A model generated the notes under the pieces. That model was not told the DNA's origin. It ran no database searches and saw only the letters and a list, made by a program, of their open reading frames with translations. From positions 1-14,735 of the forward strand of contig NZ_CALHIQ010000056.1 in NCBI RefSeq assembly GCF_938030725.1: 14,735 bases of DNA. The letters are read 5' to 3'. A program made the position numbers and the translations under genes. Below are positions 1 through 6,586 of this stretch, piece after piece (the stretch's first letter is position 1; every line of letters begins with the position of its first letter). Source of the stretch: an uncultured Fretibacterium sp. (GTDB taxonomy: Bacteria > Synergistota > Synergistia > Synergistales > Aminobacteriaceae).

Positions 1-17
1 ACATCTCAGCTCCCTCC
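1..17 (-). promoter_or_regulatory. Ribosome binding site and start codon of a gene running off the left edge
   Basis: On the minus strand the motif GGAGGGAG (positions 17 to 10) is followed after five bases by ATG at positions 4-2. This is the same strong Shine-Dalgarno arrangement seen before mglB and adenine deaminase in this window. It lies 46 bases beyond the aldolase stop codon with no hairpin and T-run between, so a second gene probably follows the aldolase in the same transcript. Nothing of its product is visible. Confidence 0.5.
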
Positions 18-63
18 GCTATTTTTATATCCTAATCCCTCAAATATCTGCCTGCCCCATCAC

Positions 64-927
64 TTACACGCGGTTGATCGAGCCGAAGAGCTCCATCTTC
101 TCCTTGACTGTCGCCCTGATGGCGTCCATGCCGGGAGCCAGGAGCTTCCGCGGGTCGAAGCCCTTGCTCTGCCGGTCCTTGCCCGCCTCGATGTACTTGC
201 GGGTGGCTTCTGCAAAGGCGACCTGGCACTCCGTGTTGACGTTGATCTTGGATACTCCGAGGGAGATGGCCTCCTGGATCATGGCTGCGGGGATGCCCGA
301 TCCGCCATGCAGCACCAGGGGGAGGGAGCCGGTCTTCTTCTGGATGGCGTCGAGCGTCTCAAAGGAGAGGCCCTGCCAGTTGTCGGGGTACATGCCGTGA
401 ATGTTCCCGATCCCTGCGGCCAGCATGTCGACCCCAAGCTCCGCGATGACGCGGCACTCCTCCGGGTCCGCGCACTCGCCCATCCCCAGGACGCCGTCCT
501 CCTCGCCACCGATGGTGCCCACCTCCGCTTCGATGGATAACCCCAGGGCGTGGGCCGCGTGGACCAGCTCGCGCGTCTTCTCCAGGTTCTCGGCGATGGG
601 GTAGTGCGAGCCGTCGAACATGATGGAGGTGAAGCCGGCCTTGATGCACTTGTAGGCCCCTTCATAGGTACCGTGGTCCAGGTGCAGCGCGACGGGCACC
701 GTGATCCCCAGGCCCTCGTCCATGGCCCTCACCATCGCGGACACCGTGCCAAAGCCCGTCATGTACTTCCCTGCACCCTCCGAGACGCCGAGGATGACGG
801 GGCTCCTCAGCTCCTCCGCCGTCAACAGGACGGCCTTCGCCCACTCCAGATTGTTGATGTTGAAGTGCCCGACCGCGTAACGTCCCTCCCTGGCCCTCTT
901 GAGCATTTCCGTTGCCGTCGTCAGCAT
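64..927 (-). CDS. fba: Class II fructose-1,6-bisphosphate aldolase
   Basis: A 287-residue cytoplasmic metal-dependent aldolase that cleaves fructose-1,6-bisphosphate to dihydroxyacetone phosphate and glyceraldehyde-3-phosphate, and the reverse. Length and sequence follow the FbaA family throughout. Visible motifs are LHLDHG at 81-86 (Asp84 the expected catalytic acid, His85 a zinc ligand), SIEAEVGTIGG at 131-141, NIHG with His177 and LHGGSGIP with His207 as further zinc ligands, and GVSKINVNTE at 224-233 for phosphate binding. I chose the ATG at 927 because AAGGGG lies eight bases upstream and the family begins here; the open frame continues to 969 but adds 14 unconserved residues. Its relative tagatose-bisphosphate aldolase (GatY/KbaY) is the main alternative and would also suit a galactose locus, but the N-terminal half reads as FbaA. 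It is divergent from the other genes and probably heads a minus-strand operon. Confidence 0.92.
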   Translation of the reverse strand: MLTTATEMLKRAREGRYAVGHFNINNLEWAKAVLLTAEELRSPVILGVSEGAGKYMTGFGTVSAMVRAMDEGLGITVPVALHLDHGTYEGAYKCIKAGFTSIMFDGSHYPIAENLEKTRELVHAAHALGLSIEAEVGTIGGEEDGVLGMGECADPEECRVIAELGVDMLAAGIGNIHGMYPDNWQGLSFETLDAIQKKTGSLPLVLHGGSGIPAAMIQEAISLGVSKINVNTECQVAFAEATRKYIEAGKDRQSKGFDPRKLLAPGMDAIRATVKEKMELFGSINRV

Positions 928-992
928 TCTGAAAACCCCTTTTTGCATGAATTTGATTCTTTGAACCAAAAGTTGACTCAGGAAATCAGCGG

Positions 993-1004
993 TTAAACGC
1001 TTAA
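993..1004. promoter_or_regulatory. Candidate LacI-type operator in the fba leader
   Basis: TTAAACGCTTAA is a near-perfect palindrome (five of six pairs) with a central CG, the layout typical of LacI/GalR/CcpA-family operators. It matches the inner part of the Bacillus cre consensus but lacks the outer TG/CA. It lies downstream of the candidate fba start site, where a bound repressor could block elongation. Short AT-rich palindromes occur by chance, and no regulator gene is present here. Confidence 0.28.
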
Positions 1005-1040
1005 ATAAAGTCTGATTGTCGACTTGATCGCTGCGCTTTC

Positions 1041-1049
1041 ATTATAGCA
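1041..1049 (-). promoter_or_regulatory. Extended -10 promoter candidate for fba
   Basis: On the minus strand TGCTATAAT gives a perfect -10 hexamer preceded by the TGn extension. There is no good -35 at 16-18 bases, which extended -10 promoters can tolerate. A start near 1034 would give a leader of about 107 bases before the aldolase ATG at 927. Confidence 0.5.
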
Positions 1050-1284
1050 TTGCGCGCGAGCTCTCGATGAATGTGGCCTGTGCGCTGCGTTTCGTGCTTT
1101 GTTGCGCACTCGCCGCTACCCGTATTGCTTCGGCTGTCCTCCGGCTTGCCAGAGGCCAGGGACAACGACAGGCTGAGCCCTGACGGACAAGACGCTATCC
1201 AGAGCGGAGGAGGCCTCACGCCCCCGCGCGCCGTTGGGGCCGAGGGAAGCGCGACCGGACATGCAGAAGGGCAGCACGCCGTCG

Positions 1285-1290
1285 TATAAT
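1285..1290 (+). promoter_or_regulatory. -10 element TATAAT upstream of the small ORF
   Basis: A perfect TATAAT sits in a short AT-rich patch inside GC-rich DNA, 35 bases before the ATG of the 37-codon ORF. No convincing -35 is seen at 16-18 bases. A transcript from here would run through the small ORF and the repeats at 1423-1583. Confidence 0.35.
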
Positions 1291-1325
1291 TATAGAAAAA
1301 ATTAAGGAAAGCGAGGTTCAGAGCA

Positions 1326-1439
1326 ATGCTGGTTCTCCTGGTGCTTGCGATCTTCTGGCTGATCCTGTCGCCGTTCCTGATCTTAGGAAAGGTGGGCGAT
1401 GGAACGGAGCGCCTGGCCGCCGCTTCCGAAATTTCCTAA
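1326..1439 (+). CDS. Candidate 37-residue single-pass membrane peptide
   Basis: An ATG at 1326 opens 37 codons ending in TAA at 1437-1439. GAGG lies nine bases upstream and a TATAAT hexamer stands 35 bases upstream. Residues 2-20 are almost entirely hydrophobic (Leu, Val, Ile, Phe, Trp) with a Pro near 16, giving one likely membrane segment. A short polar tail with Lys22, Asp25, Glu28 and Arg29 follows. I do not recognise the product. The last six codons lie inside the first CRISPR-like repeat, so either the tail is repeat-derived or the frame is fortuitous. Support is the start context and the strongly patterned hydrophobicity; against it are the short length and lack of any known relative. 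Confidence 0.4.
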   Translation: MLVLLVLAIFWLILSPFLILGKVGDGTERLAAASEIS

Positions 1440-1583
1440 AAGGGATGGAAACTGATTCGTGGCCGAGGCGGACGCCTTCCCGCACATCCTTCCGAAACTT
1501 CCTCTAAGGGGTGGAAACTCACGTCCGGCTACCGGTGCCAGGCCCATAACGCCCTTCCGAAACTTCCTTGTAGAGGAAAGTAA
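1423..1583. CRISPR. CRISPR-like three-repeat mini-array, degenerate, no cas genes
   Basis: Three related 30-base units start at 1423, 1489 and 1554. Units 1 and 2 match at 26 of 30 positions: both begin CTTCCGAAA and end TGGAAAC. Unit 3 shares the first 15 bases of unit 2 exactly (CTTCCGAAACTTCCT) and then diverges. The intervening sequences of 36 bases (1453-1488) and 35 bases (1519-1553) are unrelated to each other. Repeat length, spacer length and regular spacing are CRISPR-like, and the ending GGGATGGAAAC resembles the GATTGAAAC tail common in type I and III repeats. Read on the plus strand, decay at the 3' end of the last unit fits a leader-distal terminal repeat. Each unit can form a weak TTCC/GGAA hairpin. 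Against: only three units, four mismatches between the best two, and no cas genes in the window. Confidence 0.5.
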
Positions 1584-1606
1584 GGGCCGACCTCGTCCGC
1601 TTCGTT

Positions 1607-1612
1607 TATAAT
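1607..1612 (+). promoter_or_regulatory. -10 element TATAAT before the secreted-protein gene
   Basis: A perfect TATAAT lies 60 bases before the ATG at 1672. No good -35 is visible. The predicted start near 1619 would place the hairpin at 1623-1642 (GCGCGCC, six-base loop, GGCGCGC) at the very 5' end of the message, where it could protect it from decay. Confidence 0.4.
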
Positions 1613-1671
1613 GATGGAGAGAGCGCGCCCGCTGCGGCGCGCGTTGGCCGAGGACGAAGGGAGATCGTTTG

Positions 1672-2439
1672 ATGAGGCATTGTACAAGGTTTAGGTCCGT
1701 CCTGGCGGCTGCGGCGCTCCTGGCGCTCGCCGCCTTGGGCTGCGCCCCGGCGTCGGCGGTTGAGGTCGTGCAGGACGTTGAGGTCCATCGCGTGATGGGG
1801 CGCCTCTACGCTCTGGCTCTTGTAGTGAACCTGTGCCAGGTTGAGTCGGGGCGTGTGGAGCTCCCCGCGACGGCCCGGATCAAGGGATACTTTGAGGGCG
1901 ACGAGGCGGAGTGGCTGGACTCCGCGCAGGTGGTCGCCGTAGGGCAGGCCTGGTGGGTCGGCGTGCCCGTGGACCGCTACTCCGGCGCAAGGCGCTTCCT
2001 GCGGACGGAGGCCCCGGGGCTGGGCGTGATGGAGGCGCCCGGTGGGAGCCCGTGGCTCGGAGGCCCCATGGCGTGGCTTCAGGCGGCGAGCGTCGTGTCG
2101 GAGGGCAGGGGGTTTGTCGCAAAGGCGCTTTCCCTGCTCGCTGCCGCCGGCGCGGAGGAGGACGCGAACCGCCTCTTCTTGAGCCCGGACGGCGAGCTCT
2201 GGTGGATGAGCCCGGACCTTCGGGAGCCTCACCGCTCCTCGGTGCTCAACCGATGGGGCGTCCGGCCCGCGCCGGAGCTTCACGCTCCCGCTGCCGCGGC
2301 GGGAAGCGGCGAGGAGTTCCGGGCCTCCCCCGTCAGCCTGCCGGAGGACATGCACGTGGGCGGAGCGCGGAGCGACGACCTCTCCATCGGGGCGGGGGAC
2401 GTGATCTTCAACCCCATCCCCAGGGTGAGGTCGGAGTGA
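1672..2439 (+). CDS. Secreted or lipid-anchored protein of unknown function
   Basis: A 255-residue protein that I do not recognise. The ATG at 1672 is preceded by AAGGGAG eight bases upstream; an in-frame TTG directly before it would add one residue. Residues 1-29 form a typical export signal: Arg2, Arg6 and Arg8, an Ala/Leu-rich core at 10-22, and two possible processing sites. Cleavage after Ala29 (APASA) suits signal peptidase I, while Cys24 in AALGC is a weak lipobox. The mature part begins with a beta-like VEVVQDVEVHRV stretch, has several Trp residues (for example WW in the middle and again near the C-terminal third), and ends in a Gly/Asp-rich tail. It stands alone, ahead of the mgl operon with its own promoter candidate. 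Strong third-position GC supports a real gene. Confidence 0.75.
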   Translation: MRHCTRFRSVLAAAALLALAALGCAPASAVEVVQDVEVHRVMGRLYALALVVNLCQVESGRVELPATARIKGYFEGDEAEWLDSAQVVAVGQAWWVGVPVDRYSGARRFLRTEAPGLGVMEAPGGSPWLGGPMAWLQAASVVSEGRGFVAKALSLLAAAGAEEDANRLFLSPDGELWWMSPDLREPHRSSVLNRWGVRPAPELHAPAAAAGSGEEFRASPVSLPEDMHVGGARSDDLSIGAGDVIFNPIPRVRSE

Positions 2440-2463
2440 GCGGCCCCTCAGGGCAAAAGGGCC

Positions 2464-2491
2464 TCCACAAAACTGAATTTTGTAGTAAAAT
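2464..2491 (+). promoter_or_regulatory. Candidate mglB promoter with overlapping inverted repeats
   Basis: TCCACA (2464-2469, four of six to TTGACA) and TAAAAT (2486-2491) are separated by 16 bases. Two overlapping inverted repeats cover the same DNA: ACAAAActgaaTTTTGT at 2467-2483 and AATTTTgtagtAAAATT at 2476-2492, each with a five-base centre. They are well placed to bind a repressor between and over the -35 and -10. A start near 2498 leaves a leader of about 120 bases before mglB. Confidence 0.4.
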
Positions 2492-2542
2492 TTAAGGACG
2501 GAGTTTGTACTTTTCGCACAATTGTCGGGCCTCTTGAGGGCA

Positions 2543-2583
2543 ACGGCCCCCTGCGGGGCCGTAAGGCGTCCGCCGCGGCGGAC
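2543..2583 (+). promoter_or_regulatory. Two strong hairpins in the mglB leader
   Basis: ACGGCCCCctgcGGGGCCGT (2543-2562) is an eight-base-pair perfect stem with a four-base loop. Five bases later GTCCGCCGCGGCGGAC (2568-2583) is a perfect 16-base palindrome. Neither is followed by a T-run, so they are not simple intrinsic terminators. They lie 35 bases before the mglB start and may stabilise the message or take part in regulation. Confidence 0.55.
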
Positions 2584-2618
2584 GAGAGAGCATCATACGA
2601 CAACGGGAGGGGTTTCTG

Positions 2619-3629
2619 ATGAGGAAGTGGGCTTTATGCGTCGGTATGGTTCTGGTGTTGGGGCTTGCCGTTTCGGCTATGGCTGCGGACGTGCTGGTGG
2701 GCGCGTGCATCTACAAGTTCGACGACACGTTCATGACGGGCGTTCGCAACGCCATGACCGCGGAGATGAAGGAGCACAGTGGCTCGCTTGAGATCGTGGA
2801 CTCCCAGAACCGCCAGCCGGACCAGAACAACCAGGTGGACACCTACATCACGAAGGGCGTCAACGCGCTGATCGTGAACCCGGTGGACCGCACGGCGGCC
2901 GCGCCCCTGATGCTCAAGGCGAAGGCGGAGGGGCTCCCCATCGTCTTCGTGAACCGCGAGCCTCAGGAGGAGGTCATGAAGAGCTACGACAAGACCTGGT
3001 ACGTCGGGGCCAAGGCCGAGGAGTCCGGCACGCTGTCCGGCCAGATCATCGCGGACTACTTCAAGGCGAACAAGGCCGCGGACAAAAACGGAGACGGCAA
3101 GATCCAGTACATCATGATCCGGGGCGAGCAGGGGCACCAGGACGCCACGCTCCGCACCGAGTACTCCATCAAGGCCATGAAGGACAGCGGCTTTGAGCTG
3201 GAGGAGCTGGGCAGCGACACGGCGAACTGGGACAAGGTGCAGGGCGCCAACAAGATGAGCGGCTTCATCTCCGCCGTGGGGCTGGACAGGATCGAGGCTG
3301 TGCTGGCGAACAACGACGACATGGCGCTCGGCGCCATCGAGGCCCTGAAGGCCGAGGGGTACAACGCGGGCGACCCTGCAAAGTTCGTCCCGGTGGTGGG
3401 CGTGGACGCCACGGCACCGGCCCTTGAGGCGATGAAGGATGGCTCCATGCTGGGGACGGTCCTGAACGACGCCGTGAACCAGGGCAAGGCCGCGGTGCGC
3501 GTCGCCGTGGCCGCTGCGGAGGGCCGCGAGGTGACGAAGGAGTCCATCGGCTACGACGTCACGGACGAAAAGTACATCTGGATCCCCTATCGGAAGGTGA
3601 CGTCGGAGAACTACAAGGAGTTCATGTAG
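2619..3629 (+). CDS. mglB: Galactose/methyl-galactoside-binding periplasmic protein
   Basis: A 336-residue secreted sugar-binding component of a galactose ABC importer. Residues 1-22 are a signal peptide (Arg2, Lys3, hydrophobic core, cleavage likely after SAMA). The rest follows E. coli MglB closely. Asp36 and Phe38 in YKFDDTF, His173 and Asp175 in GHQD, Arg179, the NND at 231-233, Asp263 in GVDAT and Asn283 in LNDAVNQ correspond to known glucose/galactose-binding positions. DKNGDGKIQ at 155-163 is the EF-hand-like calcium loop of this family. The ATG at 2619 is preceded by GGGAGGGG six bases upstream. It is the first gene of the mgl-gal operon and is separated from mglA by a terminator-like hairpin, which should favour excess binding protein. 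MglB homologues bind both glucose and galactose; the Leloir genes downstream favour galactose here. Confidence 0.96.
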   Translation: MRKWALCVGMVLVLGLAVSAMAADVLVGACIYKFDDTFMTGVRNAMTAEMKEHSGSLEIVDSQNRQPDQNNQVDTYITKGVNALIVNPVDRTAAAPLMLKAKAEGLPIVFVNREPQEEVMKSYDKTWYVGAKAEESGTLSGQIIADYFKANKAADKNGDGKIQYIMIRGEQGHQDATLRTEYSIKAMKDSGFELEELGSDTANWDKVQGANKMSGFISAVGLDRIEAVLANNDDMALGAIEALKAEGYNAGDPAKFVPVVGVDATAPALEAMKDGSMLGTVLNDAVNQGKAAVRVAVAAAEGREVTKESIGYDVTDEKYIWIPYRKVTSENYKEFM

Positions 3630-3673
3630 TCCTGATGTCCTTCCGGCGTTGAAGGCGTTGCGGTAATTTCCGT

Positions 3674-3709
3674 GCCCCTGCCGGCCTCCGTCGGCGGGGG
3701 CGTTTTCTT
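3674..3709 (+). terminator. Intrinsic terminator or attenuator between mglB and mglA
   Basis: GCCCCTGCCG pairs with CGGCGGGGGC (ten pairs including one G-U) around an eight-base loop, followed by GTTTTCTT. The shape is that of a rho-independent terminator. Since mglA follows only 40 bases later without an obvious promoter, it probably gives partial termination, so that mglB is made in excess over the membrane components. Confidence 0.75.
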
Positions 3710-3749
3710 AAAAGGGGCTCTTGACGCGATGACGTAAGGGGGAGAACCA

Positions 3750-5249
3750 ATGAGCGAATATGTCCTAGAGATGAAGGAGATCACCAAAACGTTCCCCGGA
3801 GTGAAGGCCTTGGACGGGGTCTCGCTCAACGTGCGGCCCGGGACGGTCCACGCGCTGATGGGGGAGAACGGGGCGGGCAAGTCCACGCTGATGAAGTGCC
3901 TTTTCGGCATCTACTCCCCGGACGGCGGCGAGATCCTCCTGGACGGGACGCCGGTGCGGATCAACTCGGCCCGAGAGGCCATGGACAGCGGCATCTCCAT
4001 GATCCATCAGGAGCTCCACCCCATCCGGTTCCGGCCCGTCATGGAGAACGTCTGGCTGGGGCGCTTCCCGTCGACCTGCGGCGTGGTGGACCACAAGGCG
4101 ATGTACGACAGGACGCTGGCCCTGTTCAAGGACCTGGAGCTGGACGTAGACCCCGCCGCGCAGGCCGGCAGCCTGTCGGCGGCCAAGCTCCAGATGATGG
4201 AGATCGCGCGGGCCGTCAGCACGAACGCGCGCATCATCATCATGGACGAGCCCACCTCCTCCCTGACGGACCGGGAGACGGAGCACCTCTTCAAGATCAT
4301 CAACCGGCTGCGAAAGCAGAACATCGCCATCATCTACATCTCGCACAAGATGGAGGAGATCCTCCAGATCGCCGACGAGGTCTCCATCATGCGCGACGGG
4401 CGCTACATCGGGACCTGGCTCGCCAGCGAGCTGACCATGGACGGCATCATCCGGCGCATGGTGGGGCGCGAGATGACGGACCGCTTCCCGCCGAAACTCG
4501 TCGCGCCGTCGGAGGAGCTGGTGCTGAAGGTGGAGCACCTGTCCTCGCCCCTGAAGAGCTCCTTCCAGGACATCTCCTTTGAGCTGCGCCGGGGGGAGAT
4601 TCTGGGCATCGGCGGCCTGGTGGGAGCCCAGCGGACGGAGTTCGTGGAGGCGCTCTTCGGGCTCCGCGACGTCGCCTCCGGCACGGTGCTGAAGGACGGA
4701 GAGCCCTCCCTGTCCCACTCCCCGCGCGAGGCCAAGGCCCACGGGCTGGCCCTGCTGACGGAGGAGCGGCGGGCCACGGGCATCTTCGGCATCCTGCCGG
4801 TGCTGGAGAACACGGTGATCGCGAACCAGAAGCACTACGCGCACCTCGGCGTGCTGAACGACCGTGAGCGGATCGAGGCGGCCTCGGAGTCCTGCGGCGA
4901 GCTGAACGTCAAGACGCCCTCCCTGGACACCCTCATCCAGAACCTTTCGGGAGGCAATCAGCAGAAGGTGCTCATCGCCCGCTGGCTCCTGACGAACTCG
5001 GACGTCCTGATCCTGGACGAGCCCACGCGGGGCATCGACGTGGGGGCGAAGTACGAGATCTACACCATCATGCTGAGCCAGATCGCCCAGGGAAAGTCCA
5101 TCATCATGATCTCCTCGGAGATGCCGGAGCTCATGGGCATGTCCGACCGCATCATGGTGATGTGCGCGGGGCGCGTCACGGGGATGCTGAACCGGGACCA
5201 GTTCGACCAGGTCGAGATCATGCGCCTGGCGACGCAGTTTTCAAAATAG
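3750..5249 (+). CDS. mglA: Galactose/methyl-galactoside ABC transporter ATP-binding protein
   Basis: A 499-residue double ATPase that powers the Mgl importer at the inner face of the membrane. The first nucleotide-binding domain has Walker A GENGAGKST at 38-46, Q-loop Gln87, Walker B IIIMDEP at 162-168 and switch His199. Its signature reads LSAAKLQ at 142-148, weaker than the usual LSGGQ; E. coli MglA is likewise non-canonical here (LSVSQ). The second domain has a degenerate Walker A, GLVGAQRT at 289-296, with Arg in place of Lys, typical of the MglA/RbsA/AraG class. Its signature LSGGNQQ (399-405) and Walker B ILDEPTRGID (421-430) are intact. The length matches E. coli MglA (506). AAGGGGGAG stands five bases before the ATG. 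It follows mglB and precedes mglC in the usual order. Confidence 0.96.
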   Translation: MSEYVLEMKEITKTFPGVKALDGVSLNVRPGTVHALMGENGAGKSTLMKCLFGIYSPDGGEILLDGTPVRINSAREAMDSGISMIHQELHPIRFRPVMENVWLGRFPSTCGVVDHKAMYDRTLALFKDLELDVDPAAQAGSLSAAKLQMMEIARAVSTNARIIIMDEPTSSLTDRETEHLFKIINRLRKQNIAIIYISHKMEEILQIADEVSIMRDGRYIGTWLASELTMDGIIRRMVGREMTDRFPPKLVAPSEELVLKVEHLSSPLKSSFQDISFELRRGEILGIGGLVGAQRTEFVEALFGLRDVASGTVLKDGEPSLSHSPREAKAHGLALLTEERRATGIFGILPVLENTVIANQKHYAHLGVLNDRERIEAASESCGELNVKTPSLDTLIQNLSGGNQQKVLIARWLLTNSDVLILDEPTRGIDVGAKYEIYTIMLSQIAQGKSIIMISSEMPELMGMSDRIMVMCAGRVTGMLNRDQFDQVEIMRLATQFSK

Positions 5250-5302
5250 GGGCGACCGAACGGCCCGCTTGAACACATATCGATTTCGGGAGGTTTATCG
5301 AA

Positions 5303-6577
5303 ATGGCGGAAAGACGAATCACACGCGAGAAGTACAACCGTTTCCTGCGGACTTCGGGCGCATCCGTCCTGATCCTTGGCGTCATCCTGAAAGCCGTTCA
5401 GGCCCTCCCCGCCCTGAGCGGGATCAAGGAGGCCCTGTCGCTGAAGAGCATCTACGACCTGCCCGTCTTCCTGATGATCATCGGCGCCGTGGTGGCGCTG
5501 AGGGGACTGATGGCCGCGCGGAGGCACGACGCCGGCGAGGAGGCGGAGGACGTGGTCCTCTCCCGCAAGTCCTTCGGCACCTTCCTGACGAACTACGCCA
5601 TCCTGCTGGCCATGCTGGTCCTGGTGCTGGTCATCTGCGTCATCCAGCCGCGCTTCATGCAGGTGCGCGTGGCGCTTGACGTCCTGACGCAGTCCTCGAC
5701 GCGCCTCATCATCGCCTTGGGCATCTGCTTCACACTCCTGATAGCGGGAACGGACCTCTCTGCAGGCCGCATGGTGGGGCTGGCGGCGGTCGTGTCCACC
5801 TCCATGCTGCAGACCGCGTCCTACGCCAACCGCTTCTTCCCGGACATGCCTCAGGTCAGCGTCTGGCTTCCCATCCTCCTGGCGGTGCTGGCCTGCATGG
5901 CCTTCGGCGCGCTGAACGGGTTTTTGGTGGCCAAGTACGACATGCACCCCTTCATCGCCACCCTGGCGACGCAGGTCATCATCTACGGCGCCTGTTCCCT
6001 CTACTTCGACATGCCGCCCAACAACTCCCAGCCCATCGGCGGCATCCGGCCCGACTTCACGGCCCTGGGACAGATGAAGGTCTTCGCCAGCTCCGAGCCG
6101 GGCGGCTTTCCGGGGATATCCATCCTGATCCCCATCGCGGCGGTGATCTGCGTCCTCATCTGGTTCATCCTGAACAAGACCGTGTTCGGAAAGAACGTCT
6201 ACGCCATCGGCGGCAACCGGGAGGCGGCCGTGGTGGCGGGCATCAGCGTCTTCCGCAACATCATGGGCATCTTCATCCTGGCCTCCTGCCTCTACGGCAT
6301 CGCGGGGGTGCTCGAAGCGGCGCGCACGGCGGGCGCCACCAACAACTACGGCAACGGCTATGAGCTGGACGCCATCGCGGCCTGCGTGGTGGGCGGCGTT
6401 TCCCTGAACGGCGGCATCGGGCGCGTCAGCGGCATCGTGTCGGGCGTCCTCATCTTCACGATCATCCAGTACGGCCTGCAGTTCGTCAACGTTTCCCCCA
6501 TGTGGCAGCAGGTCATCAAGGGCGTGATCATCGCGGCGGCCGTCGCCATCGACATGACGAAGTACCGCAGAAGGTAG
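5303..6577 (+). CDS. mglC: Galactose/methyl-galactoside ABC transporter permease, N-terminally extended
   Basis: The membrane permease of the Mgl importer, 424 residues against about 336 in E. coli. From about residue 88 (RKSFGTFLTNYAI) it follows MglC, including GTDLSAGRMVGLAAVV at 149-164, the HPFIATL motif, FGKNVYAIGGN, and YELDAIAACVVGGVS near the C-terminus. It has some eight to ten hydrophobic segments. The first 85 or so residues are extra: a basic start, two further hydrophobic stretches (about 20-36 and 52-70), then an acidic linker GEEAED. The ATG at 5303 has GGGAGG nine bases upstream. An internal ATG at 5510 (Met70), with GAGGGG just before it, would give a near-standard length and cannot be excluded. 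Codon use across the extension looks coding, so I prefer 5303. Confidence 0.93.
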   Translation: MAERRITREKYNRFLRTSGASVLILGVILKAVQALPALSGIKEALSLKSIYDLPVFLMIIGAVVALRGLMAARRHDAGEEAEDVVLSRKSFGTFLTNYAILLAMLVLVLVICVIQPRFMQVRVALDVLTQSSTRLIIALGICFTLLIAGTDLSAGRMVGLAAVVSTSMLQTASYANRFFPDMPQVSVWLPILLAVLACMAFGALNGFLVAKYDMHPFIATLATQVIIYGACSLYFDMPPNNSQPIGGIRPDFTALGQMKVFASSEPGGFPGISILIPIAAVICVLIWFILNKTVFGKNVYAIGGNREAAVVAGISVFRNIMGIFILASCLYGIAGVLEAARTAGATNNYGNGYELDAIAACVVGGVSLNGGIGRVSGIVSGVLIFTIIQYGLQFVNVSPMWQQVIKGVIIAAAVAIDMTKYRRR

Positions 6578-6586
6578 GGGGCGTCC

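Larger units (their letters stand above)
970..1325. other. Intergenic stretch, mostly unexplained
   Basis: This 356-base gap holds the fba promoter and operator candidates on its left side and a -10 hexamer at 1285-1290 on its right. Between about 1070 and 1280 I see nothing I can assign. A 72-codon open frame on each strand covers part of it, but neither has a ribosome binding site nor a recognisable product. It may be the remnant of a lost gene. Confidence 0.5.

Noticed and set aside
1071..1289. 72-codon open frames on both strands in the gap after fba
   Set aside because: No ribosome binding site, no recognisable domain, and low-complexity composition; probably chance frames.
1357..1405. 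A possible fourth, more decayed repeat upstream of the CRISPR-like units (TTCCTgatcttAGGAA, then GATGGAAC)
   Set aside because: It contains a small hairpin and a GATGGAAC ending, but does not align with the other units at the right spacing and lies within the small ORF.
2441..2463. GGCCC/GGGCC inverted repeat after the secreted-protein gene as its terminator
   Set aside because: Only five pairs with a 12-base loop and no T-run.
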